Assembly: GCA_003282425.1 (NCBI GenBank)
Contig: QBZF01000003.1
Span: forward strand, 1 to 43,760
Length of the DNA stretch: 43,760 bases
Reading direction: 5' to 3'
Origin: Prochlorococcus sp. AG-335-A05
Lineage (GTDB): Bacteria; Cyanobacteriota; Cyanobacteriia; PCC-6307; Cyanobiaceae
Positions 21,152 through 30,325 of this stretch are shown here, piece by piece. Within the stretch, counting starts at the first letter, position 1; each line of letters begins with the position of its first letter. Both the position numbers and the translations under genes were made by a program. A model generated the notes under the pieces. It made no database searches and was not told the origin of the DNA. It saw only the letters and a program-made list of their open reading frames with translations.

Positions 21152-21451
21152 ATGACTGTTGGAGGACCTAATGTTTGGTCTAATTTTTCTTATGGTTATC
21201 GGAATGAGTCCACAACTGGTTGGCTTTTTAACCCCGATCGCAGTAAATTAATCTTATTTACAAGAAATAAAAAATCAACTAGAAATAATATCAAGATTTC
21301 TGCCCAAACATATTATGCAAACGATCATGGTGAGCCCTCAGCAATTAAATCGTTAAGTCAAATGCATTTGGACAATGCTTGGGATAAATGGCATGATCTT
21401 CAATTAGAAGGCTGGACTTTCGAAGAATTCGAATTACCTGAATCAGCATGA
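21152..21451 (+). CDS. DUF1651-like protein
   Basis: GWLFNPDRSKLILFTRNKK...HLDNAWDKWHDLQLEGWTFEEFE. Confidence 0.65.
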   Translation: MTVGGPNVWSNFSYGYRNESTTGWLFNPDRSKLILFTRNKKSTRNNIKISAQTYYANDHGEPSAIKSLSQMHLDNAWDKWHDLQLEGWTFEEFELPESA

Positions 21452-21588
21452 AGAATTTAAATCTAATTAAAAAGAAACTATCCAAAGAGGATAGGAAAAT
21501 ATCTGCTCAAGATCCATCAAGATTATTGGCACAATTTATTAATGGTGTTGTAATTAAACTTAACGAAGCATATGTATATGACTCATAA
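21448..21588 (+). CDS. Small hypothetical protein (46 aa), overlapping neighbours
   Basis: MKNLNLIKKKLSKEDRKISAQDPSRLLAQFINGVVIKLNEAYVYDS*. Confidence 0.45.
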   Translation: MKNLNLIKKKLSKEDRKISAQDPSRLLAQFINGVVIKLNEAYVYDS

Positions 21589-21730
21589 AGAATTAGTAGA
21601 TCAAGTTTCCGCAAATTTATTTAAACAAAGTGGAAAGATAGAAAGCGAAAGATCATGGATTTTAATGAGAAATTACCTAGAGCAACTAGATAGCGATCAA
21701 CTTAAGTTAATACTTAAAGAAGGTGCTTAA
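21578..21730 (+). CDS. Small hypothetical protein (50 aa)
   Basis: MTHKELVDQVSANLFKQSGKIESERSWILMRNYLEQLDSDQLKLILKEGA*. Confidence 0.5.
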   Translation: MTHKELVDQVSANLFKQSGKIESERSWILMRNYLEQLDSDQLKLILKEGA

Positions 21731-22081
21731 CTAAAATAGAATCAAATTTCTTTACCATTTATATTTCTCACTAAGTTCATCATTTTATTGAAAATCCTGA
21801 ATTATTTTTACTTTATCTTTCATTATCTAAAAGATTTGATTTTGGATTAATTCAAGTATCCAACTAATGAAATTATATTCCATACCTAAAAAGTTTCATA
21901 AATAATTGTTTATCCTGCATCAAAACCTTACTTGTTAATAATAAATAGAGAGTTCTACTATATTCTATACATTTATGTACCAATACTGTATAGAAAACAT
22001 TGCTTAAACGTTATTAGAGGTCAATTTCTTTACATTCTTTAATAGTTATGTTATATTTGTTTACATAATCAATTTTTAATT

Positions 22082-22189
22082 ATGACACCTGACGCAGAAA
22101 GATTTAACGGCTTAGCAGCAATGCTTGGTTTTGTAGCAGCAGTTGGCGCATACGTAACAACTGGTCAAATAATTCCTGGTTTCTTCTAA
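22082..22189 (+). CDS. hli: High-light-inducible protein (35 aa)
   Basis: MTPDAERFNGLAAMLGFVAAVGAYVTTGQIIPGFF*. Confidence 0.9.
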   Translation: MTPDAERFNGLAAMLGFVAAVGAYVTTGQIIPGFF

Positions 22190-22398
22190 TGTCAAATTCT
22201 TCATACACAACAACTGAGTCCGGCGGAAGACAAAACATGTTTCCTTCAGAAACTCGTCCCTACATAGATGAGTCAGTTTCTTATGACGGCTACCCTCAAA
22301 ATGCAGAAAAAGTTAACGGTCGTTGGGCGATGATTGGCTTCGTAGCATTATTAGGTGCATACGTAACAACAGGTCAAATCATTCCAGGTATTTTTTAA
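22189..22398 (+). CDS. hli: High-light-inducible protein
   Basis: AEKVNGRWAMIGFVALLGAYVTTGQIIPGIF. Confidence 0.93.
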   Translation: MSNSSYTTTESGGRQNMFPSETRPYIDESVSYDGYPQNAEKVNGRWAMIGFVALLGAYVTTGQIIPGIF

Positions 22399-22658
22399 TG
22401 AGTCCACTAGCAGTTTTTTTGATTTTAATTGTATCTCTAACTGCTTTACTCGTCGCTTCCCTAACTAAACAATTTCAAGAAGAAAATTTAATTTACTCAA
22501 ATAAAAATCCAATGAAAAACTCAAACACAAAAACTAAAACAATCGAGAAGGAAAAAGTTGTTGCAGAAACTCTCAACGGTAGATTTGCAATGATCGGACT
22601 TATAGCTGCAGTTGGTGCATATCTAACTACAGGTCAAATCATTCCAGGTTTCGTTTAA
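22398..22658 (+). CDS. hli: High-light-inducible protein with N-terminal TM extension
   Basis: In-frame ATG at 22398; AETLNGRFAMIGLIAAVGAYLTTGQIIPGFV. Confidence 0.9.
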   Translation: MSPLAVFLILIVSLTALLVASLTKQFQEENLIYSNKNPMKNSNTKTKTIEKEKVVAETLNGRFAMIGLIAAVGAYLTTGQIIPGFV

Positions 22659-22688
22659 ATACAAACTTCAAATAACTAAAACAAAAAA

Positions 22689-22817
22689 ATGGAAAACTCA
22701 AAACCTAGCTACTGGCAAAATGCAGAAAGAACTAATGGAAGAATGGCAATGATGGGCTTTTTTGCATTAGTAGTTAATTACGGTCTTTTTGGCTGGATCA
22801 TACCTGGGATTTTTTAA
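22689..22817 (+). CDS. hli: High-light-inducible protein (42 aa)
   Basis: MENSKPSYWQNAERTNGRMAMMGFFALVVNYGLFGWIIPGIF*. Confidence 0.9.
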   Translation: MENSKPSYWQNAERTNGRMAMMGFFALVVNYGLFGWIIPGIF

Positions 22818-22818
22818 A

Positions 22819-22908
22819 ATGAATTTAGATATTTTCTTAATCTCATTCTTTGCATATCTTTTAGTACCAGTACTGATGATTGCTAAAGGAAAAAAAGCAA
22901 CTAATTAA
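22819..22908 (+). CDS. 29-aa membrane peptide
   Basis: MNLDIFLISFFAYLLVPVLMIAKGKKATN*; starts 1 nt after the hli stop. Confidence 0.45.
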   Translation: MNLDIFLISFFAYLLVPVLMIAKGKKATN

Positions 22909-22915
22909 TAGCATA

Positions 22916-23095
22916 ATGAATTTAGGATTACTCTTCCTCAAAGTGAATACTACTGGGGTAATAACTTTATCAGAATTAGATTGGATTACAAATCACCAAT
23001 CAGATTTCTCAAGATTAGATATGGCACTAGTTTTAAAAATTGGTCGCCTTATGGATGAGGGACAAATAGAACTTGATTGTAGATTGCCAGCATAA
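22916..23095 (+). CDS. Small hypothetical protein
   Basis: MNLGLLFLKVNTTGVITLSELDWITNHQSDFSRLDMALVLKIGRLMDEGQIELDCRLPA. Confidence 0.65.
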   Translation: MNLGLLFLKVNTTGVITLSELDWITNHQSDFSRLDMALVLKIGRLMDEGQIELDCRLPA

Positions 23096-23121
23096 ATATT
23101 TAAAAATTAAATCGTCATGAG

Positions 23122-23152
23122 AGCTTGCTTTTAGGGATATAAGCAAGCTTTT
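23122..23152 (+). terminator. Intrinsic terminator of hli cluster
   Basis: AGCTTGCTT-N10-AAGCAAGCT stem followed by T-rich run. Confidence 0.7.
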
Positions 23153-23701
23153 ATATTGTTTAGTTTCTAAAAAAAAGAAAAAGAAAAGATATTAACTTCC
23201 GACTTTAGAAATTCAACTCTTTTCTTAATAGCAGTTATTTGAATAAATTTAATTGCTTAATCAATTAATTTAAACTTCCATAAATAAATAATTATCAACT
23301 ATTGCATAATAAAATTTAACTTCATTAGGAGCTTTAAAAACTAATTAATTAAAATCATCAAGCCTTTCCAAAAAATAAAAAAATAATATTTAAATAAAAT
23401 GAGACTACATGTAGTGATTTATAAAATAATTGCACCATTCGTGGGGGTTGATCTATATAAAAATTTCTGTAATAATAAAAATCCCCATCACCTAGGCTCG
23501 GTTTAATTTTCCGAAGTCTTTTTTTTTGCTTATTGAGAACTTACATAGTAAAAACAAATAAATAAGTCTTTTCAAAATCTATCAGCATACATACAAATAA
23601 TTAAATTCATTATTAAATCAATGAAACTCAAAAGAATATCCTATCTACTCACAGTTAGGAATTAAATGTAACATAATAAGTTTACATATAGTAATAATTA
23701 G

Positions 23702-23896
23702 ATGAGAAGAATCATTCCATACATAGCCTTCTTATGTTTGACAGGCTTCACAGCTACAAGTGGTTTACCAGTTATGGCAGGCGGTTGCAATAGTCAAATC
23801 AACAAGAAAGCAGAAATAAAATGCGCTGAAGATGACACCGAGTGTCAAACTGAAAAAGCTGAAAAGTTTGAATTAAACAGAACCATAAGGTCATAA
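23702..23896 (+). CDS. Small secreted Cys-containing protein
   Basis: Signal peptide MRRIIPYIAFLCLTGFTATSGLPVMAGG, then CNSQ...KCAEDDTECQTEKA. Confidence 0.6.
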   Translation: MRRIIPYIAFLCLTGFTATSGLPVMAGGCNSQINKKAEIKCAEDDTECQTEKAEKFELNRTIRS

Positions 23897-24015
23897 AAAT
23901 TGCCTCAACTTTGTTTAATTATTAACTATTTTCCAAGAGATTTATTTAAATTTATCTCCTGTTTAACTATCAATTATACAGCGGGGTCACTAATTTTTAT
24001 TTAACAAATAACAAC

Positions 24016-24117
24016 ATGACTACTACATCATTTTTTTTAATATTTTCAAGCTCACTCTTAACATACGTAATGGCTTGTTTGTGGAGAGACCTTATAAATC
24101 AAAAAGTAAATATATAG
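24016..24117 (+). CDS. Small membrane peptide (33 aa)
   Basis: MTTTSFFLIFSSSLLTYVMACLWRDLINQKVNI*. Confidence 0.4.
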   Translation: MTTTSFFLIFSSSLLTYVMACLWRDLINQKVNI

Positions 24118-24184
24118 TCATCAATTAGTTCAACAACAATAAAATGAAGTAAAGTTAAAGAACCATAAGCGATAAATACCTTAC

Positions 24185-24430
24185 TTGTCACAAGATAATA
24201 AATCTGCCGAGACTTTCCCATGGGATCATAAATTTGGAGATGAGAATTTTCAAAAAGAGCCTTGGATTCTAAATAAAGGGAAGCAAAACGTAACAATTGA
24301 GAAAAATTTAGATAATAAAGGTTTTTTTTATGTCCAAAAGAATGAAGAAAGACGTCTATCTCTAAACCATTTACAAATTAAATCTACTTATAACCAATTG
24401 ATTCAATTTGGTTATAAGCTACAAAAATAA
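24185..24430 (+). CDS. Hypothetical protein
   Basis: Complete ORF. Confidence 0.5.
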   Translation: MSQDNKSAETFPWDHKFGDENFQKEPWILNKGKQNVTIEKNLDNKGFFYVQKNEERRLSLNHLQIKSTYNQLIQFGYKLQK

Positions 24431-24558
24431 AGTTTACAGAATATTTTTTGATGTTATTTCATTTGAATTTAATTTGAATAATTAAATAAGAGTCCTAAAA
24501 AAAATAGTAATTATATGAAGCTTGATCTAAAATAATCTAAACATTCTTCCCTTATTTT

Positions 24559-24921
24559 TTGACTGATATTAAAGATTTAAAGATAAAGTTAAAACTGTGT
24601 ACAAACTTTATAGTTAAAGAAGTTATCGCCCTCGATCCTGTGATAAGGAGACAATGGCTTTATACATATAAAGGAATTGTTGAGTATGTTGATTCAAATT
24701 CAAGAGACATTTCTCAAGAACAAATTATAGGAGCCTCCATTTATAAAGATCTTATCAAGCAAGTAGAAGAATTTATAAACTTAGAAAAATATGAAGGACA
24801 AAATTATAATAGATACAATAGTCGTAATCCCTCCGATTCTAAGTACGAGGTTATTTACCAAAAACGTTTAAAACAAATTAAAGAAGATTTCTCAGATCCA
24901 GAAGTATTTATAGAAAAATAG
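24559..24921 (+). CDS. Hypothetical protein
   Basis: 120-aa ORF with TTG start. Confidence 0.55.
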   Translation: MTDIKDLKIKLKLCTNFIVKEVIALDPVIRRQWLYTYKGIVEYVDSNSRDISQEQIIGASIYKDLIKQVEEFINLEKYEGQNYNRYNSRNPSDSKYEVIYQKRLKQIKEDFSDPEVFIEK

Positions 24922-25343
24922 GCGAATAATAATACAATGGAAATTTAGTAATAAAAACAAGTTAAAATAAAAAGAACTTAAAACGAATGGAAAATTATCT
25001 TTAAGAAATAATAAATTGAAATCAAGAAATAATAGAAAGAAATAACTTCGACTAGTGATGATCAATTCGTAAAAATTAAAAATAATCTCACAACGATAAA
25101 CACTAATTTAAAAAAATTAAGTAATAGAAAAATTAATTTTTACCTTTCGTTAATAAAACTTACATTAAAGATTTATTCGGAGGAATATGTCCAAAAAATC
25201 TTTTAAAAACTTTAATTAGATAAAAAACAGTTAAAAATATCCCACAAATAAGATTTATCAAAAGAAATTCCCAGGAAGTTACAATTATTGATAGGAGCTT
25301 AGAATTCCTTTAATCCTTAATATCGTATTACTATTAATTATTA

Positions 25344-25466
25344 ATGAAAGACAATTATCACAAAGGTAATTTAGAGAACAAGATAAGTATGGTATTGTTT
25401 TGGATTTATCTCTTCGCGGTTGCAATTATCTTTACTCATGGACTAATTTTATTTGTAAGTAAATGA
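25344..25466 (+). CDS. Small single-TM protein (40 aa)
   Basis: MKDNYHKGNLENKISMVLFWIYLFAVAIIFTHGLILFVSK*. Confidence 0.5.
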   Translation: MKDNYHKGNLENKISMVLFWIYLFAVAIIFTHGLILFVSK

Positions 25467-25568
25467 ATGGTAATTCATAAATATTGAACCTAAATAAATT
25501 AACAAATCAACTTGGTAAAGTAGTATTCAAAATTAAGAGTTAAAAGATATCATTAAAATAAAAATTGA

Positions 25569-25651
25569 GTCTTAACTTGCCACTTAAATATTCCTTTGCT
25601 AAAAAGATAGAGCGGACTAAAGTCCAATTCTCCACGAGGATTTAGTCCGCT
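25569..25651 (+). ncRNA. Structured element copy 2; perfect 11-bp stem 25611-25621/25641-25651
   Basis: AGCGGACTAAA-gtccaattctccacgagga-TTTAGTCCGCT. Confidence 0.5.
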
Positions 25652-25798
25652 TTCAATAAATAAATCTATAAATATTTTTTATTTGAATAGTTCATAAACA
25701 ATTTATTTATTGTCCAATCACTTTTTAAGGTTGTTTAATCAATTTACTGAATACTTCTGAAGAAAAATTAATAAAAATAATCTTAAATACCTTATTGT

Positions 25799-26143
25799 TT
25801 AAATTATATTTTTTCTAGTTATACTCGTAAGCTGGAAATAACCATTTTTGTTCAAAGAATATTTATCAAACCATAGGTTTAATAAGTTATCAAGTCCAAT
25901 CCCTTTTAAATTCTTTTTATTCAAAATTTTGTAGTCTGATAAGGCTAATAATAAATAAGGGAAAATCATATCAGAAACATCGGATGGTAAATTCTTTAAA
26001 GGAACACAATGACCCTTTTCCCAAAGAATGGACATATCTTGAGTAAATAAAGAGCTCCAATAATTAAAATCACAATATAATTTATCCGGAGGCAAAAGGT
26101 TAAGCTTTAATTCGTGAGTATAAAAATTCATAGTAAAAGTCAA
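25799..26143 (-). CDS. Hypothetical protein
   Basis: 114-aa ORF. Confidence 0.5.
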   Translation of the reverse strand: MTFTMNFYTHELKLNLLPPDKLYCDFNYWSSLFTQDMSILWEKGHCVPLKNLPSDVSDMIFPYLLLALSDYKILNKKNLKGIGLDNLLNLWFDKYSLNKNGYFQLTSITRKNII

Positions 26144-26264
26144 AGAAAAAGGTACAAGACCTAAAAATAACTGAATTCATTTTCTATCCTCAGAAAATAA
26201 ATATTCGACAACGACTTAAAAATTCAAAATATGTACCCTAAAATAGTACCTTACTGTACAGAAC

Positions 26265-26277
26265 AGTGCAACACTTA
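26265..26277. repeat. 13-bp inverted repeat, left
   Basis: AGTGCAACACTTA, exact revcomp of 26674-26686. Confidence 0.9.
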
Positions 26278-26280
26278 TTA

Positions 26281-26649
26281 TTAATTCCTTTTTTTCATTT
26301 CTTCTTGAAATTGAAGGAACATTAAAAATTTTTCATAAATTTCCTTATCAATAAATTCATTACTCGTTGCTTTAACCTGTTGATTTTCTGAATTATTAAT
26401 TTCATTAGAGACATCTTTGTCATCATTTTTTATCATTATTAAATTTTCATTGTCAAATTTAATTTGCTTATCATAATTCAAAACTTTACCATTTTTTATA
26501 TTGAATATCCCTCTTTTATAAAGTGCCTCCTCTACTAAAATATTAATTATTTTTGAAATACTTAAATTGCTTTCAAAACTTAATTTTTTTACTAGATCCA
26601 AGACATCGCTTCTTGGTATAAAACCAACTCTTCTTTTCTTTGTGGGCAT
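26281..26649 (-). CDS. Ribbon-helix-helix-like DNA-binding protein
   Basis: MPTKKRRVGFIPRSDVLDLVKKLSFESNLSISKIINILVEEALYKRG; acidic C-terminal tail. Confidence 0.55.
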   Translation of the reverse strand: MPTKKRRVGFIPRSDVLDLVKKLSFESNLSISKIINILVEEALYKRGIFNIKNGKVLNYDKQIKFDNENLIMIKNDDKDVSNEINNSENQQVKATSNEFIDKEIYEKFLMFLQFQEEMKKRN

Positions 26650-26673
26650 ATAAAGTTCGGCACTTGACTTAAG

Positions 26674-26686
26674 TAAGTGTTGCACT
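26674..26686. repeat. 13-bp inverted repeat, right (in divergent promoter region)
   Basis: TAAGTGTTGCACT. Confidence 0.9.
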
Positions 26687-26715
26687 ATATTCAAAACAAG
26701 TCAATAATTATTATT

Positions 26716-26874
26716 ATGATCATACCTTTCACTCTTTTGTTCGGGGCCATTGGATATCTTTATTACAAGTCTAAAGATGAAGTGTCATTAGTAGAAGTAG
26801 AGAAACTAGATTCTCCAAGTAATCAATTAGATCAAGATGATTTATATAAGGACTTGGAAGACCTGTTTATATAA
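26716..26874 (+). CDS. Small membrane protein divergent from RHH gene
   Basis: MIIPFTLLFGAIGYLYYKSKDEVSLVEVEKLDSPSNQLDQDDLYKDLEDLFI. Confidence 0.5.
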   Translation: MIIPFTLLFGAIGYLYYKSKDEVSLVEVEKLDSPSNQLDQDDLYKDLEDLFI

Positions 26875-27282
26875 TTAAACTTTTTTAAAACTTCGTTTAT
26901 TATTATTTAGCAAAGCCCATATAATAAGAATGCAAGCTTAGTAATAATAATATTGAAGAACCAAAATACCATACAAGAAACCATGTAACGAAAGTTCCTC
27001 CACGAGATTTCTTCTTTTTAAATTTATCTAATATGTTTGGCAAATAAATATTAGTCTCTCTTGAGAGCTTTAATGACTTCATAATTAATGTCTTTTATTT
27101 AAATCAAACATAAAAATATATCCATGCAAGTATATTTTCAAATTTCTTGTCATTGCATATAAAAAATTAAGATGAATTAATGAAAAAGATAAAGTTCTTA
27201 ACCCAAACAACTTCGTTTCATAACCGAACGCTTAAATAAATAAAAGAGTAATTAATATGATTAATAATTAACCTATACAGTA

Positions 27283-27579
27283 ATGACTGTACATCAAGAT
27301 TACGAAATAAAAATCAACATAAACGAGTTGATTGAAAAAAGAATTCCTTGTTGTGATTTATTACATCCCGATCATTGTCTAACTGAACAACAAGTTTCAG
27401 AAATTGCTCATGACATTCGGATGGATTTAAACCTTCATGACTTATATAAGCAAGTTGATCAACACATTATGAATTATGTCAACGCAGCAGGTATTGATAA
27501 TAAAGAACATTGGGTAGAACCACATCTTCCTGATTTAGATAGAGATGCTAAAGAAGAAGTTGGCATTGAATTTGATTAA
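27283..27579 (+). CDS. Hypothetical protein (98 aa)
   Basis: Complete ORF, coding-like composition. Confidence 0.6.
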   Translation: MTVHQDYEIKININELIEKRIPCCDLLHPDHCLTEQQVSEIAHDIRMDLNLHDLYKQVDQHIMNYVNAAGIDNKEHWVEPHLPDLDRDAKEEVGIEFD

Positions 27580-27975
27580 ATTCATTAATAAGTGAAATAT
27601 TTTTCAATTATTAAATAACATTACCAATTAGAAGTTTGAAGAAATCTAATAGTTATATTTTTCTAAATCATCAATTAATTTATATATGATTTCTGGACTT
27701 ATTTTTACTTTTAAGAAAGATTTTAGTAAATGAGAAAATTATCATTAATGTTAATATCGATGCAATAAAAAAGGTTAATGAATTAAACGTCATTAAAAAT
27801 TAAACGCTTCATATGAATTATTTAAATAATATGACTTGTTAAATAGGTACTTTATACAAAATATTAAATTAAATTTAGCCATAATTAGTAATATAAATTT
27901 CATGAACATAAATTATTATTCCAATATTGATTTATCAACTATTACTAGTCACGAAATTAGTAATACAATCGAAAA

Positions 27976-28158
27976 ATGATTAAAATTTTTGCTTTAACAT
28001 TATCCGAAATTGGAATTGGAAAATTAGAAATATTTGTAATCGGAATAGTGTCTTTATTATTTCCAATATTATTCATAATTGCCTCTAGAAATCTTGATGC
28101 AAAAGGCGTTTTTGACTGGATGATGGAGAAACCAAATGATTGGATAGGGAAGAAATAA
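27976..28158 (+). CDS. Small membrane protein
   Basis: 60-aa ORF with TM. Confidence 0.5.
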   Translation: MIKIFALTLSEIGIGKLEIFVIGIVSLLFPILFIIASRNLDAKGVFDWMMEKPNDWIGKK

Positions 28159-28178
28159 AGCTTTATTTTAGGAAATAT

Positions 28179-28529
28179 TTAAAATTTAGTTTTAAATGCC
28201 AATTTGTCTAATTCATATTCAGGGAAGTCTAATATCTTGCAGTTATTTTTTAGGCTTACAAGAATATTTTTATTAATAAGTTCATAGTCAATAAATTTAT
28301 TTAATTTAATATTAGAAAATTCTTTATTTGTCTCTCCTATTGAAAATCTCAACGCCCCATCCTTGGAAATGCCAAAGTTTATTGAGTTACAATAAGTATT
28401 TGCAAACTTACTGGAAATCTTTAAAGAATATTTTTCAATAGCCTTTTGTGAAGAGTCAATAGGATAAGAAGGGCTATCGAATATTAAGAAAAGAAATAAT
28501 AAAAGAATATTAAAAATATTCTTAATCAT
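28179..28529 (-). CDS. Secreted/anchored hypothetical protein
   Basis: N-terminal hydrophobic signal MIKNIFNILLLFLFLIFDSPSYP. Confidence 0.55.
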   Translation of the reverse strand: MIKNIFNILLLFLFLIFDSPSYPIDSSQKAIEKYSLKISSKFANTYCNSINFGISKDGALRFSIGETNKEFSNIKLNKFIDYELINKNILVSLKNNCKILDFPEYELDKLAFKTKF

Positions 28530-28895
28530 TGAAAACCAAATATTATTGATTTAATTTACATTAACAAGAATTATTAAACAATTGCATTTATTAAAACTTG
28601 ATAATTTATTGGGATGGAAAAAATTATTTAAGTTAGATAAGGTTATTTAGAAAATAAAATATTTGACAAAATTTTGAAAAATCTGCAAAATTATTTGAAA
28701 AACATAAAGAATAGAACAAAATTTACTTTTCAAAAGATTAAAAGATACTTTATTAGTTAAGGGGATGATAATCTAATATTTCTTCTCCAAATATTGCTAC
28801 AAATGATAGAGAATTTTTTTTATAAGAGAAATTGATTATTTACTTGAGTTATAGTTCCCACAGATAACTGGTCAATTAAAAAAAGATATTAGTTT

Positions 28896-30218
28896 ATGGA
28901 AAATAAGCAAATTAATTTTTTTAAAACTAAAGATATTAATACGGTTTTAAAGCCTTTTAAAAAAGGAACTGTAGTCAATATAGATAATTTGGAGGTAAGA
29001 GAAAAACAAAAAGAATTAAAATTAGGTTTATATGGCTGGTATGCTATTTGTCCTTCAACAGAGCTTCAAAAAAACAAAATTCATTATTTTTCATTGTTTG
29101 ATGAACCTCTTCTTCTTTTTAGAGACAAGAACAATAATGTTAGATGTATCAAAAATATTTGCCCTCATAGAGGTTCCTCCTTTTATGGCGGTTCAATTTC
29201 TAATGGTGAATTAACATGCCCATATCATGGGGCAAGATTTAGTTCTCAAGGAAACTGTCAAAATATAGATAAGATAACCTGTAATCATATTGTTGATAAT
29301 AATTATGATAATTATGCAAAGAGAATTCACTTATCTCAATACAAAGTAGTAGAGAAGGAAAGTTATATTTTTATTTATTTTACTGACAAGTCAGAGACAG
29401 ATTTAAATAATTTTAACGATGATTCATTAATTAGTAATTATGAGTTAACTGCTAATGGATTTTCAGTTAAAGATTCCGCATCTGAAGAAGTTTTAGTTGA
29501 TTTTAAATGTGATTGGTCAAGAATTATCGAAAATCATTTGGATATACTTCATATATTTTGGGTTCATGGTGATACGATTCCAGACAAAGATGTAAATAAA
29601 AATGTACTAGTAAGTTTTAATCAAAAAATAAATATCAATCCATATTATATTGAAAGTATATATTTTTACAAAAATAATCCTACAAAAGAATTTATAAGAA
29701 TAAAGTATATTCCGCCAGGTAGGATTTTAATCTATAAAGGAGATCCAGCCGCTTCACGATATGTGCAAGTACTTGATCACATTCCCCTAGGAGATAATAA
29801 AGCGAGAGTAATAGTTAGACATTATAGGAAATTCCTTAAAAACAAATTTCTTAATAACTTAATATTATTCAAAGAGATTCAAAAAAAGATTTTTTACAAA
29901 ATTTTTGATGAAGATTATATGATTCTTAAAACCCAAACTTATAATCAAAAATTAGGCTTAATAAAAAATGACGAGATAAAATTACTAGGCGAAGATAGAA
30001 TAATTAATTATTTCTGGAATTGGTATAAAAAATCTGAAGAAAAGGATAATCCTTGGAAACACATAAATAAAAATAAGGAACTAAATGTTTATGATGAGAT
30101 AATTTTGAAATATCCTCCAGAAATTAAGAAATTGGAAGTAATTAATAATATAAATATTATAAGAAAAACATTTATAAGATATGCAGCACCACTCGTATTT
30201 TTGTTGCTCATAATATAA
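28896..30218 (+). CDS. Rieske-type oxygenase, pheophorbide a oxygenase-like, C-terminal TM
   Basis: NICPHRGSSFYGGSISNGELTCPYHGARF Rieske motif; ENHLDILHIFWVHG mononuclear-iron-like motif. Confidence 0.85.
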   Translation: MENKQINFFKTKDINTVLKPFKKGTVVNIDNLEVREKQKELKLGLYGWYAICPSTELQKNKIHYFSLFDEPLLLFRDKNNNVRCIKNICPHRGSSFYGGSISNGELTCPYHGARFSSQGNCQNIDKITCNHIVDNNYDNYAKRIHLSQYKVVEKESYIFIYFTDKSETDLNNFNDDSLISNYELTANGFSVKDSASEEVLVDFKCDWSRIIENHLDILHIFWVHGDTIPDKDVNKNVLVSFNQKININPYYIESIYFYKNNPTKEFIRIKYIPPGRILIYKGDPAASRYVQVLDHIPLGDNKARVIVRHYRKFLKNKFLNNLILFKEIQKKIFYKIFDEDYMILKTQTYNQKLGLIKNDEIKLLGEDRIINYFWNWYKKSEEKDNPWKHINKNKELNVYDEIILKYPPEIKKLEVINNINIIRKTFIRYAAPLVFLLLII

Positions 30219-30223
30219 CTTCA

Positions 30224-30325
30224 ATGAAAAAAGTTAATCGACCAGCATGGCTTAATTGGCTTTATCTTTTAATATTTTTTCTTAGTTCAATACAGTTATT
30301 CATGTTCTGGAGTAACAAATTTTAG
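30224..30325 (+). CDS. 33-aa TM peptide between Rieske and ABC genes
   Basis: MKKVNRPAWLNWLYLLIFFLSSIQLFMFWSNKF*; stop overlaps the ABC GTG start. Confidence 0.5.
   Translation: MKKVNRPAWLNWLYLLIFFLSSIQLFMFWSNKF

Noticed and set aside
24099-24296. 65-aa minus-strand ORF
   Set aside because: Overlaps better supported plus-strand ORFs; no recognisable family.
26247-26267. LexA-like box (AGTACCTTACTGTACAGAACAGT)
   Set aside because: Half-site spacing does not fit the cyanobacterial LexA consensus and no SOS gene is adjacent.
29032-29214. 60-aa ORF inside the Rieske gene
   Set aside because: Out-of-frame ORF within a strongly supported coding region.
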